Assembly: GCF_954871325.1 (NCBI RefSeq)
Contig: NC_088777.1
Span: 49,887,366 to 49,951,365 of the forward strand
Length of the DNA: 64,000 nucleotides
Reading direction: 5' to 3'
Source: Gordionus sp. m RMFG-2023
Taxonomy: Eukaryota; Nematomorpha; Gordioida; Chordodea; Parachordodidae
In this document: positions 45,270 to 56,454 of the stretch, piece by piece
Position numbering within the stretch: position 1 is the stretch's first letter
Layout: the number at the start of each line of letters is the position of its first letter
Notes under the pieces: generated by a model
What the model was told of the DNA's origin: nothing
The model's database searches: none
The model's input: the letters and a program-made list of their open reading frames with translations, nothing else
Made by a program: the position numbers and the translations under genes

Positions 45270-45959
45270 ATCTAAATTAATGATATAACTATCATGTGAA
45301 AATTTTCAATTTCTATAATAATGGAGTCTCACATTATATGCCCTCAATAAATTCATTATGATCAGGATAATAATTAACAGCTGACCCTAAATCTAATATA
45401 ATTACTATCGTATGAAAGTTTATTCAATTTTATAAATATATACATTTTTTAAAATGTTTTAATATATAATTTCTATATTTATGGAATCTCATTTAAAAGC
45501 CCTTGATAAAATCATAATGCTCAACCTTATAATTAACAGCTGAAATGGTCTTTTAAGGAGTATGTCCTCATTGTAATAGGGTTTTCAAATTAACCAAAAC
45601 CCTATACTTTTTATACACATGGACCACCTCATAAATGATGCCCTCATCCCCCAAAATAATATGTCAAAATCCTTTAATCATTCCTAAAAAAAATATTAAT
45701 TTAACCTAATAACACCTGCATGACCCCACCATAAATACCTTCCTAAAGGCAGGAGAAATTTACTGACCAATTTTGTAATCAAACTCTTTTCTTAAGTAAA
45801 CAATGATTTTAACAATATAAAATTATGGGACAATCTACTAACTTTTCCATACAAATGCTTTACCCCTCCCAAATTCGATAACATTTCCCTATTTGATCAC
45901 ATTAAACACAATTTAGAAACTTTTGACTCCTTCCTCGTGATTGATTACATACCTAAGAG

Positions 45960-47860
45960 TCATAATGATAATGATGATAACAACTTATCTGATCGATGCA
46001 ATAAAATATTAAAAATAAATATAGGATATAGGACTCTAAATGGGGCTCTAAAATTAACATCCATTTAAAATAAATTAGCTCCACCAAATGCTAGCACTTT
46101 ATTACTGCTTCTTAATATTCACATTGCTGCATCGTGTACATCCTTATTAAATTTACCAACGACATCACAATTACCATATCTAATGACGAAATTATTCAGT
46201 CCATAAATTCCTTCAACAAATTCTATGCAGCAGGGCTTGATGGTATTTGCTCTTCTCATCATAAATTCTGCACATCTTGAAGAATATTATTTGATTGTTT
46301 TTAAATAATCAAATAAAAAATTCCCAAAATAAATCCATTCCTTTATTGGGTCAATTTTATACCCCTAAATAAACACAATGAGGGTATGAGCCGAATCGCA
46401 ATCGATTCCGTACTCAGGTTATTACGCGTAAAAATAATGACGCGAGTCAAACCTAAGGTATTAACTTACTTAGCACCTATCAATTAGGCTTCGGAGTCAA
46501 GGGAGGCTGCGAAGTAACCTCTCATGCCATTCAAATATATATAAAACCTTCAACAGCATATCTTATGATTTCTTAATATTTTTTATGAAAAATTCCTACA
46601 TTATTCAAAATTCTTCCAAACATGTTATAGCATTAAAACTCCCCTTCTATTCAGTCCATACATTATAGACTCCAACGAAGGTATTCAACACGACACACTT
46701 GGTCCGCTCCTATTTAATCCCGGTTTCCACGACCTTAAATCCAAATTTGACTTGGACATAAACCTACGGTATCTTGATGATGGAACCATTTGTTGATCCC
46801 TTCCTAAAATATTAGAAGTTTTAAAGTATATCTAATCAAATTCTAAAAACACAGGAACTGCTCTTAACAAGTCCAAAACGGAAATCTGTTTCCTTGATAA
46901 TAATTCCTCAGATTTCCCAGGTTACAAAATCATCAATAATCTTACCCTATTAGGATCGCCCCTCCATGTGAGCCATCATTATCCAAAATTTTTAACAATA
47001 TCTTTAACAGGGAAAATTTTTTAATTAGGCTGCCAGCTCTCCAAAGGCTTTATATTATTAGCAAATTCTTATATATCACCAAAATTCAACATTTATTCAG
47101 CTCTTCGTTTTTCATTTTGAAATTTAAAAGAGAATTTTGGAAACACCTTTTTAATCTTTCTTGGAAAAAATTGAAATCTAAATTTAACCATATTCAACTA
47201 AAAATTAGCCCAATTACCTGAAAATGAGAGTGGGGCATCGACTAAACATCTCTCCATACCCTGTCTTTCCTTTTAACAAATAATTTACTAATATTTAGTT
47301 TAATATCTCCCATCGATAACTAATGAGATCTCTGTCAGAATGTGGCAAGATGGTGTCCATCCTGATATACCTTTATCCACATTAGTCGCCCACAAAAACA
47401 TCTTTGCACCCTTAATATAAAATTTTTTACGAATTTATCTTCCTCTTCATCCCTTGAGTTATTCAATCAGAGACGAAGCCCTGCCGAGCAAAAACCTGGG
47501 GAATCTCTTAATCAATGAATAACTAAGAGCAACTTTAGGATATTGAGCCGTATGCCCCCTAGTTCACCCTCATTTTGCATGTCTGCAACCTCCTAGTAAA
47601 TGCCAAGGGAAGGTATGGCTTCAATTTCATGAAAAGTGAACAAGGACCCCAACGTCACTCTTCCTTCAATAAACAAATTATTAAGCCTCCTTTTAAAAAA
47701 GGTTCGCTTACCGAATATCCTAAAACCCTGACCTCTCAACAGATGACGTCTTAAGACCCGACGGTCTGACCACTATCCCGTAGGCAAATCCCTTATTTGA
47801 GATTAAACATGTGTCTCATTTTCCCCAGTAGAGGATAAAAAAATACAAAAGTTCAGCAAT
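45960..47860 (+). pseudogene. Decayed non-LTR retrotransposon (LINE) with reverse-transcriptase remains
   Basis: Plus-strand fragments in order match a LINE ORF2: NKLAPPNASTLL (about 46075), AAGLDGI (about 46230), YQLGFGVKGGCEVTSHA (about 46480), GIQHDTLGPLLFNPGFH (about 46680), and the catalytic-type box YLDDGTI with ALNKSKTEI (about 46765-46890). LTLLGSPL lies at about 46945 and RLPALQRLYIISKFLYITK at about 47025. A late RPDGLT block near 47755 resembles the sequence after RT in such elements. Several frameshifts and stops show it is dead. The fragment at 32385-34640 covers an overlapping RT region and may be the same family. The 5' end is not defined. Confidence 0.85.
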
Positions 47861-48570
47861 TTTATATTCTCACCAATCGCAACGTATACCAAAGGATCGC
47901 TAGTTAAACTTTTAACTTTTAAAAAAATTTAGCTCACAAAATCAAATCGCAAACACCTGAAGCAAGGGAATTTCTATTCAACAGACAGAACATACAAATC
48001 AATCTTTTCAAATTTAACAATTATTCCTTCTTAAAAACACAATTATATTTTTCTTAAAATTATTAAAAATATTTTCCTAAATATTATATAAAATAGTTTT
48101 AATAAACTTTTTTAAAAAGAATGTACTTACTTTTAGGGCTGTGTCCCATATTTATATTAATTTTAACCACCACCTTGAAGTAAATATAATTAAAAAATAC
48201 ATATTATGCAAATCGAATTGTGCATTAAATTTATTTTAGATATTTTTATTTCTAAAATGAATATATTTAATAATGTATTCAATAAAATTTAATATATAAA
48301 ATTGTGATATATTAGATTTTTTAAAATAAATATGAGAGCCTCTAGATTTTCTGGCAATAGGCTTCTACGATGTAGACTATCTATAATCTCTGCCATACTG
48401 AAGACAGACTCAGATGGGATACTTGTTGCAGCCAAAAATGTACTGCAAGTTTTGACAAAGTTGGATACTTTTCAGCATAAATTCCCCAATAGCCAAGTGG
48501 ATCCACAGGGGAAAAAATATTAATGTTATTAGAGTTATCTAAATAAACATATATAAAATTAGCATTTTTT
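47861..48570. other. Intergenic, no gene seen
   Basis: AT-rich. A plus-strand frame of 63 codons at 48332-48523 lies in slightly less AT-rich sequence, but has no recognisable motif or splice evidence. Confidence 0.4.
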
Positions 48571-48579
48571 AAAATAGTG

Positions 48580-50030
48580 GGTGTGACTAAAATACGCGTC
48601 CCCGAAAACTACGCGTCCCCGGTCAAAGAGGTTTAATTTATATAATATTAATATAAAATCTTATTTAGCTTCATAAAATAAGCTAAAAAATGCTTTTTAT
48701 GATTTTTAAAAAAAATGATATCTTAGTAAAATTTTTAAAAAATTATTTTTTTTAAAAAAAAAACTACACGTCCCTACGCGTCCCCGGTCAAGATACAATT
48801 TTTTTTAAAAAATAAAAGCAGATTCATATTTAGCTCATTAAATGAATATAGAAAATGTTTTTATGATTTAAAAAAAATGTGTTAACTTAGTAAAATTTTG
48901 AAAAATTTATTTAAAAAAAAAACTACGAGTCCCTACGCGTCCCCGGTATAGATACAGTTTTTTTTAAAATAAAAGCAGATTCATATTTAGCTCATTAAAT
49001 GGATACAGAAAATGTTTTTTTTGATTTAAAAAAAAAGTGGTAACTTAGTAAAATTTTATAAAAACTAATTTTTTACATGAAAAAACTACGCGTCCCCTAT
49101 CAAGATACAGTTTTTTTTTAAATAAAAGCAGATTCATATTTAGCTCATTAAATGGATACAGAAAATGTTTTTTTTGATTTAAAAAAAAAGTGTCAACTTG
49201 GTAAAATTTTGAAAAAACACTCATTTTTTTTATTTTTTAACTAAACTACGCGTCCCTACCCGTCCCCGGTCAAGATAGATATTTTTATAAAAATAAATAT
49301 AGAATCGTGTATAGTTTTTCAAGGAGATTCCGAAAATGGTATTAAGAAATTTTTTTTTAAAAAAAATTAATTTTCGAAAAATTTTTTTTTGATTAAACTA
49401 CGCGTCCCCGGTCAAGATACAATTTTTTTTTAAAATTAAAAGCAGATTCATGTTTAGCTTATTAAATGAATATAGAAAATAATTTTTATTATTTAAAAAA
49501 AATGTGTTAACTTAGTAAAATTTTTAAAAATTTATTTTTTTTTTAAAAAAACTACGCGTCCCCGGTCAAGATACAGTTTTTTTTAAAAATAATAGCAGAT
49601 TCATATTTAGCTCATTAAATGGATACAGAAAATGTATTTTTTTGATTTTAAAAAAAAGTGGTAACTTAGTAAAATTTTGAAAAAACTAATTTTTTACATG
49701 AAAAAACTACGCGTCCCCGGTCAAGATAGATTATTTTTATAAAAATAAATATAGAATCGTGTATAGTTTTTAAAGGAGATTCCGAAAAAACATGAATCTA
49801 CTTTTATTTAAAAAAAAAATTGTATCTTGACTGGGGACGCGTAGTTTTTTTTTAAAAAAAAATAATTTTTTAAAAATTTTACTAAGATATTATTTTTTTT
49901 TTTAAATCATAAAAAACATTTTTTAACTTATTTTATGAAGCTAAATAAGATTTTATATTAATATTATATAAATTAAACCTCTTTGACCGGGGACGCGTAG
50001 TTTTCGGGGACGCGTATTTTAGTCATGTCC
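48580..50030. mobile_element. MULE-like foldback element of ACGCGTCC tandem units, 1.45 kb
   Basis: The left end GGTGTGACTAAAATACGCG is mirrored by the right end CGCGTATTTTAGTCATGTCC. AAAATAGTG(G) flanks both ends (48571-48580 and 50031-50040), a 9-10-bp target duplication of the size made by Mutator-like transposases. Both ends carry a double ACGCGTCCCC box followed by the inverted block AAAGAGGTTTAATTTATATA / TATATAAATTAAACCTCTTT. Between the arms lie tandem units (separate entry). No protein is encoded. Superfamily assignment rests on duplication length only. Confidence 0.85.
48604..49800. repeat. Tandem units of about 155-165 bp with CTACGCGTCCCCGGTCAAGAT
   Basis: Eight units, with the ACGCGTCC-type box starting near 48608, 48763, 48922, 49085, 49245, 49395, 49549 and 49704. 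Units share AAAGCAGATTCATATTTAGC and TAACTTAGTAAAATTTT. Two unit subtypes alternate at the end of the array (AAATATAGAATCGTGTATAG at 49289 and 49746). Confidence 0.88.
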
Positions 50031-50040
50031 AAAATAGTGG

Positions 50041-50997
50041 TTTTTTGTCAAGCTTGAAAAATAAACAGATACCACCCAAACAAATGAGTCAATCATGACC
50101 CAACCAAGCAATCCTAGATAAAATATGTTATTATACCATCGATTCTTTTAAATATTCCTTGATATATTTCAAGTATGACAGGTCATCTACATTACTATCA
50201 ATTTTAACTATTTAATTTTACTAATTTCTTGATTTTCAACTTAAATAAATAAAGATTTAGTGGGGTGTTGTGCATTTCCATTGTTTTTAAAAATAAATAG
50301 AAAATCTTTTGAAATATTATAATCAGATAATTTTTGAAAAATGCTAAATATCAGTGCCAATCCAATATTTAATATCAGCATAGCCCTACTTATTTTAATG
50401 GTATTGTATTTAAAATAATGGGAAAATAATAATTATTAAGAAATCAATTAAAATACTCTAATGCTAAATTTAATAAATATCCCAAAAATAGATACATTTA
50501 CTAAAAATTGAATATTTAACCTTAAGATACTGACACATCATTCATACTGGTAACATTAATAAAATATTAATATTGTTGTCCATACTGGGAAAATATTTTT
50601 AAAAACCTTTTAAAAATAATTATTTTTATTATTATTATTGCATCTAAGATATATTATGAATTATTTAATGTTAAATTATCGTCTTGTCAATTCTATAAAA
50701 TAAATTTAAAAAAAAAATAGAATTATTTATCATTCACATTATGAATAATATATTTTTCAATCTGTAGGAATGATACAAATATTTGAGTCATACAAATGTA
50801 TGCTAAAATATTTGATTTGAAATTCACAAATCATAATTATAATAATTGTTTATTGCAACTTAGAGTATAATCAAAAAAATATAAATGCACAATGCAATAA
50901 ACTTTTAATACATATTTGATATAATGGTATATTCACATTAATATAAAGCTACAATCTTGTAATAGTCATGATTATTGTCTATAATTGTGTATCTAAA
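50041..50997. other. 3' flank of TMEM120, no other gene seen
   Basis: AT-rich. GTTTATTGC at about 50847 reads AATAAA on the minus strand, a plausible polyadenylation signal for TMEM120 about 150 bp past its stop. Confidence 0.5.
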
Positions 50998-52062
50998 TTA
51001 ATAATGTTTATATTTTGTCAAAAGTCTTGTCTGAAAACTGCTTTTAGGCCTATATTTCTGCATAAATTTTTGGTAAATAACAGCACTTGTGGTAAGAAAA
51101 TTCCCCCAAAACAAAACTAGGAACACAAAACTTATGACTGGAACTTGCCATTCATGGCATTCAGGTAATTTACTTAAATTATATAAGGTATAAGAGTTAT
51201 ATGCCTGGAAAAAGTATCCAGCAAATAAAAAGGGTAATAAGAATGATAAACCTTTCCACATCCATGACTGAAACCCTTCTACTGTAATATCCATCAAATT
51301 TTGCCTTTCCCCAAGTGCCTTTAATCGATACAAGCATCCTTTTTGATATTGGTATTGCAGAATTTGTAAAAAGGATATGAATAATGCAAAGGACATAAAT
51401 TGTCTTCTAAAACTTTGGTAAATAAAACCATCAGGCCATGTCAAAATGACACCACAAAGAAATGCAGATATATAATGATGACTAATCCACCATCCTTTGA
51501 TTCTGGAGCCATTAATACGTAAAATACTCTCTCGTATAGTTAAGGTGCAATAATACCAAACTAATAGGAAACAAAAAATTGCATCTAATACTCTGTAATA
51601 TTTAACAAGTAATAAATTAATGATTGATAATATGACAATAATCATCGTAACTGTGATCTTAAACTTTTCATAATTTTCTTTGTATTTGAACTTTTTTTCA
51701 TTAGTTGATAGTGATACATTTATGTCTCCTAATATAATTTTCAAATATAAAGAACTTTGCTTTGGGAGTGTTGTCTCAATAGATCTTAAGGTTACATTGC
51801 GACTACTTATTTTATCTTGAAGTTCCTTAATCTCTTTTTGCTTTGAAGTATCCTTTAGATCAGTTAAGGATTTAGCGATTTTCAAATCATTGTATTTGTG
51901 ATGTTTGAGCAATTTAGCACATTTATCTTCAAGTTCGTGCAACTCCCTCACCTTATCCAAATATTCTTTATAGGAATTATTTAAGGAAGTAAATTCACTG
52001 TCTAGTTTGTCCCAGGAGTTTAGACAATTTTCATAACCTTGAATTTCGACCCCGTCAAGCAT
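50998..52062 (-). CDS. TMEM120: TMEM120 family membrane protein (TACAN), intronless
   Basis: Polytopic membrane protein of the TMEM120A/B family (nuclear envelope/ER; coenzyme A binding and an ELOVL-like fold are reported for the family; channel function is disputed). The 354 residues cover the full family length. An N-terminal coiled-coil region spans about 1-95, then PKQSSLYLKIILGDINVSL, then six hydrophobic segments. The hallmark LLVWYYCTLTIRESIL lies near 165-180, GSRIKGWWISHHYISAFLCG follows with the conserved WW..HH, then LTWPDGFIYQ, KGCLYRLKALGERQ and EGFQSWMWKGLSFLLPFLF. The ATG at 52062 follows AAAA and gives the expected N-terminus. No intron interrupts the gene, unlike the multi-exon vertebrate genes, so a retrocopy is possible. 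A or B cannot be assigned. Confidence 0.96.
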   Translation of the reverse strand: MLDGVEIQGYENCLNSWDKLDSEFTSLNNSYKEYLDKVRELHELEDKCAKLLKHHKYNDLKIAKSLTDLKDTSKQKEIKELQDKISSRNVTLRSIETTLPKQSSLYLKIILGDINVSLSTNEKKFKYKENYEKFKITVTMIIVILSIINLLLVKYYRVLDAIFCFLLVWYYCTLTIRESILRINGSRIKGWWISHHYISAFLCGVILTWPDGFIYQSFRRQFMSFALFISFLQILQYQYQKGCLYRLKALGERQNLMDITVEGFQSWMWKGLSFLLPFLFAGYFFQAYNSYTLYNLSKLPECHEWQVPVISFVFLVLFWGNFLTTSAVIYQKFMQKYRPKSSFQTRLLTKYKHY

Positions 52063-52646
52063 TTTTTAGGCTGAAGAGGAATAAAATAAAATATCCAATA
52101 TGATCAAAATGCGAATATAATTACAACGAGGTAAATAATTTTGTAATTTGCAATATAATAATGTTAGAAGATTAAAAGGCTAGGTAATTATTAACATTAA
52201 ATTTAGTATTGACCATGCCCTTTAAACTTTAAATATTTAAAACCCTATATTTATATAAAATAAAATAAAAAGACTAATGAAAATATAAATAAATGATGAA
52301 GTAAGATTTTCGATAAGGTCTTTGGCTTTGTTATAAAAGAAGCGAATGAAGTTTTCAAGCCTCCCAACCATTAAATTTCCAAATTTATGAGATTTATTAA
52401 TACATATATATTTTCATATTTATGCATTTAACACCCCCTTATGGATATATATTTTAAAAATAAAAGTTGAGTTGCAATAAATAATATATTTTTTCCACAT
52501 TAATATTAATAAAATAGAATTATAAATTATTTGAAATTTAATGTCAATTTTCTATTTAATGAAAAATTAATTTATGTATATTAAAGAAAATGTTTCTGAT
52601 GATTATTTATAAAAAATGATTATATAATAAACTTAAATTAGAAAGT

Positions 52647-52973
52647 CTAAAAATCCAAAACAGATTCCTTAACTCCTTGTGATGCAAGATTAAATTTTTT
52701 AGTTGGAATCCTAATATCTTGACTAGGTATAAGGTATTTTAATTTTTTAAAGAACAACTCTATAATCTTTGATATCTACCTAGGTTCATAATGACTTGTT
52801 TTGTCGTATGGGTCATCAGATAAATTGCTCATCAATGTTTCCATTTTTACTAATTCGGATAAAATTGTTTCAGATAAATAATCATCAAGTCTCTCCAAGT
52901 AAGTGTCAGTCAAACACCCCTCCAGTTTTGGGAACTTAACCTCCCTGATAGATAAAATAATTTTTTCGTCCAT
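52647..52973 (-). CDS. Small two-exon protein of 89 residues, unrecognised
   Basis: Exon 1 (52973-52780) begins ATG, reads MDEKIILSIREVKFPKLEGC and ends HYEP with donor CCTAG|GTAGAT. Exon 2 (52722-52647) begins after acceptor ACCTAG, restores a serine codon and ends KESVLDF with TAG. The intron is 57 bp. The middle (YLERLDDYLSETILSELVKM) should be an amphipathic helix, and the tail is basic then acidic. Both splice sites and phases agree, supporting a real gene, but I do not recognise the family. It lies 585 bp upstream of TMEM120 on the same strand. Confidence 0.6.
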
Positions 52974-55900
52974 ATTTAAAATTTGCAAACTTTTATTTCA
53001 AACTTTATTTAAATTAGCATCAAGATAAACATTATATTATTAAGTCATATGATTATGTATCCTATTTTTTTTTCTTTGTGTGTGTCCATTTATATCGAAT
53101 ATTTTTATAATTTATTACATAATTCCAAAAAAATTTTTTTTTTTATTATTTTTATTTTTAAATTTATCGGCATAGGCACTATATATATTAGATTTTTTTA
53201 TATATCATTGTGCGTGAATAACCATACCAGGCCGGGGCGCTAATATGGTGCAAAAAGTTAAAAAAAGAAAAGTAAGATATTGCGTTTATTGAGTTTATTA
53301 TATTTTTACATTAATCTAATAAAACTAAAAATTTATTATCAAAAATAAGGTATATATATCTTTCATATTAAATACAAATTTGATATAACAAAAAATAAAA
53401 AGTATCAAAATATATTACAAAAATATTTTAAACAAAAGCAAGGTTACAAGCTAAAATAATCGTAAGTTTGCATCAACATAATAAATAAGGTTTTATTCAA
53501 ATAAAGTAATATAAAATATTAATACAAATTTAAATATAAAAAATCAATTCCATTATTTAACAGATTGATTATTAATAATTACGTTATAGTTTAGCTATGC
53601 AGTATTTAGTCATACTGCTTAAATTACATTTTGAGATATTTAAAATTAAATATAGTGTATTTTGAAATTTTTTACATTTCTAAAAATGGACATATCTCAC
53701 GAAGTAAGCTGAGTGGATTAAAAATTTCATATTATTTTTACTGTATATAATATCATCATACAAATTTAAAAAATGAATCTTAAGTTGATTGCTTTGAAGG
53801 TTGAAAGCGACTATAATTTTACTTAATTTTGAAAAGTGTACTTGGTAAAACATAGGAACAGTAGGCATTATTTTTATAGAGGGGATATTATAAGATCATT
53901 ACATAAATTACTTTAGGGCTCTGCAGCCTCATTACTAGCCTTGGGCCGGGTTAAATATTTTAAAAAGAATATTACAATTTTTTATATTAAAATGCTTTTA
54001 GTTAATTTTTTAAATACCTATTATTTAAATAAAATATTAACCTATACTTCTTTTTATTATTTTTAAAATTATTGTACCTATTTTATTCATTGTGTGGGGT
54101 TGATGGGGGGGGGGAAGTGTGGCAAAAAGTGTATAAGGAGTATTTTTATAACCTTAAAATGATATTTAAAAAGATTTAATTTCCGAATGGGGATGGAATG
54201 ACCCATGTTTTTTCCTGGCTACATGTGAAGCAAAGAGTACATATCTGCCACAAGACTTAATTCCTTATCACTTAATTCCAGACATAAGTTTTATGGAAGA
54301 AATAGTTTTTAGGTATACATAACCGGAGTCCTAGTTAAGACATATCAAAAAAAACATGGTTGTTAGGTTTAGAGTCAAATATAGATTAGTAACAGACTGT
54401 AACATCGATAGTGATACAACCCTTTTTTTTCAACAACATATAAAAGGAAACAACACCAATTTGTACCCTATTTTTTTTGATTTAAAATTTTAGACATTGC
54501 AGTTTTAGAGATTATTAAAAGTATGATTAAATAAAACGAATAAGTAAAGACGGCCTCGAAAGGGTGAAAAAAATAAAATTAGATTTTATAATGATTGATA
54601 CCTAAGTCCAGAGTTTAACCAAATTTTTTCTAAGTTATTGTTAATAGTTGAGTAATTATTATTGATTTAATTGTAACTGGTTACATTTGAAAAAAAGAAG
54701 TAAATTTAGCCCGTTAGTTATTTATAATGTTGTTAAACTACTCGAAAACCCAATGTTTTAGTTAAAAAAATTTTATACGAGCCTAGAGATTTTGCCCATA
54801 GAATGCAAAAAGGCTTGGACATCTATTAACGACATCTCAAGGCTTGGGTAATATTATTTTGGCCTAACACCTTAATTTAAAATTGGCTAAATCTAACCGT
54901 CCAACAATATTACAGTTATAACTTAATGAATGTAACGATAATTAAAACTATTTCCAATAAGAATTTTTATCTTTGACTGTTTTACAAATAAACAAGTAAT
55001 AAAATAAAATATAAATACGTAGGCTTAGTCCAGGGCCGGCAGTAATTTGGACACTGCTTTACTTTTTTAGTATAAATTTAAAAGTTTTTGAACCAAGAAA
55101 CCCTGTATTTTGGTTTGATTTAAATATTTGGTAGATTTGCTATATTTTCGTATTTTACTTTCGTTTCATAAGGTTATTTGTTATTTAAAATAAGTAATGA
55201 ATTTTATATTATCAATATTCATTGTTAAACATTATTATAAAATTATATAGAACTTTGATTTAGGGAAAATTTCGGTTTTAATATATGTTTTTTTTAAAAT
55301 TCCATAGATGATTTTGGAGGAGTGTTTAACTTGAGATTTTCTTTATGCGAATTAGCCGATTTGTTTGTAAGAATCAAATTCCGTAACAAGATGATAAACT
55401 AAAATGAACTTAGCGATAAAAATTTTTTTTCATGATATAGTCCATAAGGGCCTAATTAGGTTTTGATTTTATTCAAAAAATTAATCATTTTTTCTAAATC
55501 AATTAACGAATATTTATTGTTAAAGATAATATAATTTCAAATATTTTACGTATTTTTGAAATTTACATCTTAATAAGTTTAGAATATAAAAGTATATAAT
55601 ATTAATAATCGCTTTAATATATATTTATTTCTTATTGCTCATTTTTCCTTTCCGGCCCAAAAAAAACATTTGCATGACTTGGGTCGAGGAACCGTTAACC
55701 CCTATTCTCAGTCAGCACAGCCTGTGGGTCCTCATTATATTAAAAAAATTTAGCTTCTAAAATAATGTAATTAATAAATTATTTATTTTTTTTAAATTGA
55801 AATTACCTACCATTAACAATGCTGACTATCTATCATAAATAAAATATATTGGTATGTTTTTGTATTTGTGTTAGCGTTTATGTGTTTTTTTCCTGGGCAA

Positions 55901-56454
55901 GTGTTATTTTTTAAGATCATATTTTAAACGCGGTTTTTCAAAATTCAAAAATCTGATTTTACAGAATGCCATCATAATGTTTAGAATACCTATCTTATGA
56001 ATTGTAGACAATTTTGCTGTTAACCTTTGAGTCATTTATAATTTTATATAAAAATTATATGGAAAATTTAATGTTAATTATATTAAATTTAAATTTCATG
56101 GATAAATTCGGAGATCAAAAACTTTCTTTATTAAAATAAGTTCAATATTTTCATTTCCAATTATATAAAAGATCATTCGAGAATTCCAGCCTTATTTAAT
56201 ATAAAAATTAAATCAAATACATTCAATAGTGTCACAAAAATATTATAATTGACCCCAGAAATTCTTAACGACATTAGATTATAAATATAAGATAAAAATC
56301 AAAACACATATTTTTTAGACATTTGATATTCATCTAATGACATGATTAAAAAACTCTAATTTTGAAAAAAAACGACAATTGCACAAATTACAAAATAATT
56401 TATATATTTATAATTTACAAATGTAAAGCTGTTTCAATAATATTTTTAAAATTG
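52974..56454. other. Intergenic region between the small gene and the GPCR cluster
   Basis: AT-rich without a supported gene. It contains a degenerate hAT-type MITE at about 54727-54910 (TTGTTAAACTACTCG...CCAACAATATTACA), GGCC-type fragments near 53925-53960, 55030 and 55655-55735, and a dispersed family 3 copy (55862-56075). Confidence 0.5.
55862..56075 (+). repeat. Dispersed repeat family 3, copy 3
   Basis: Contains GTGTTAGCGTTTATGTG, AATGTTTAGAATACCTATCT and GTAGACAATTTTGCTGTTAAC in the same order as 19998-20240. Confidence 0.6.
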
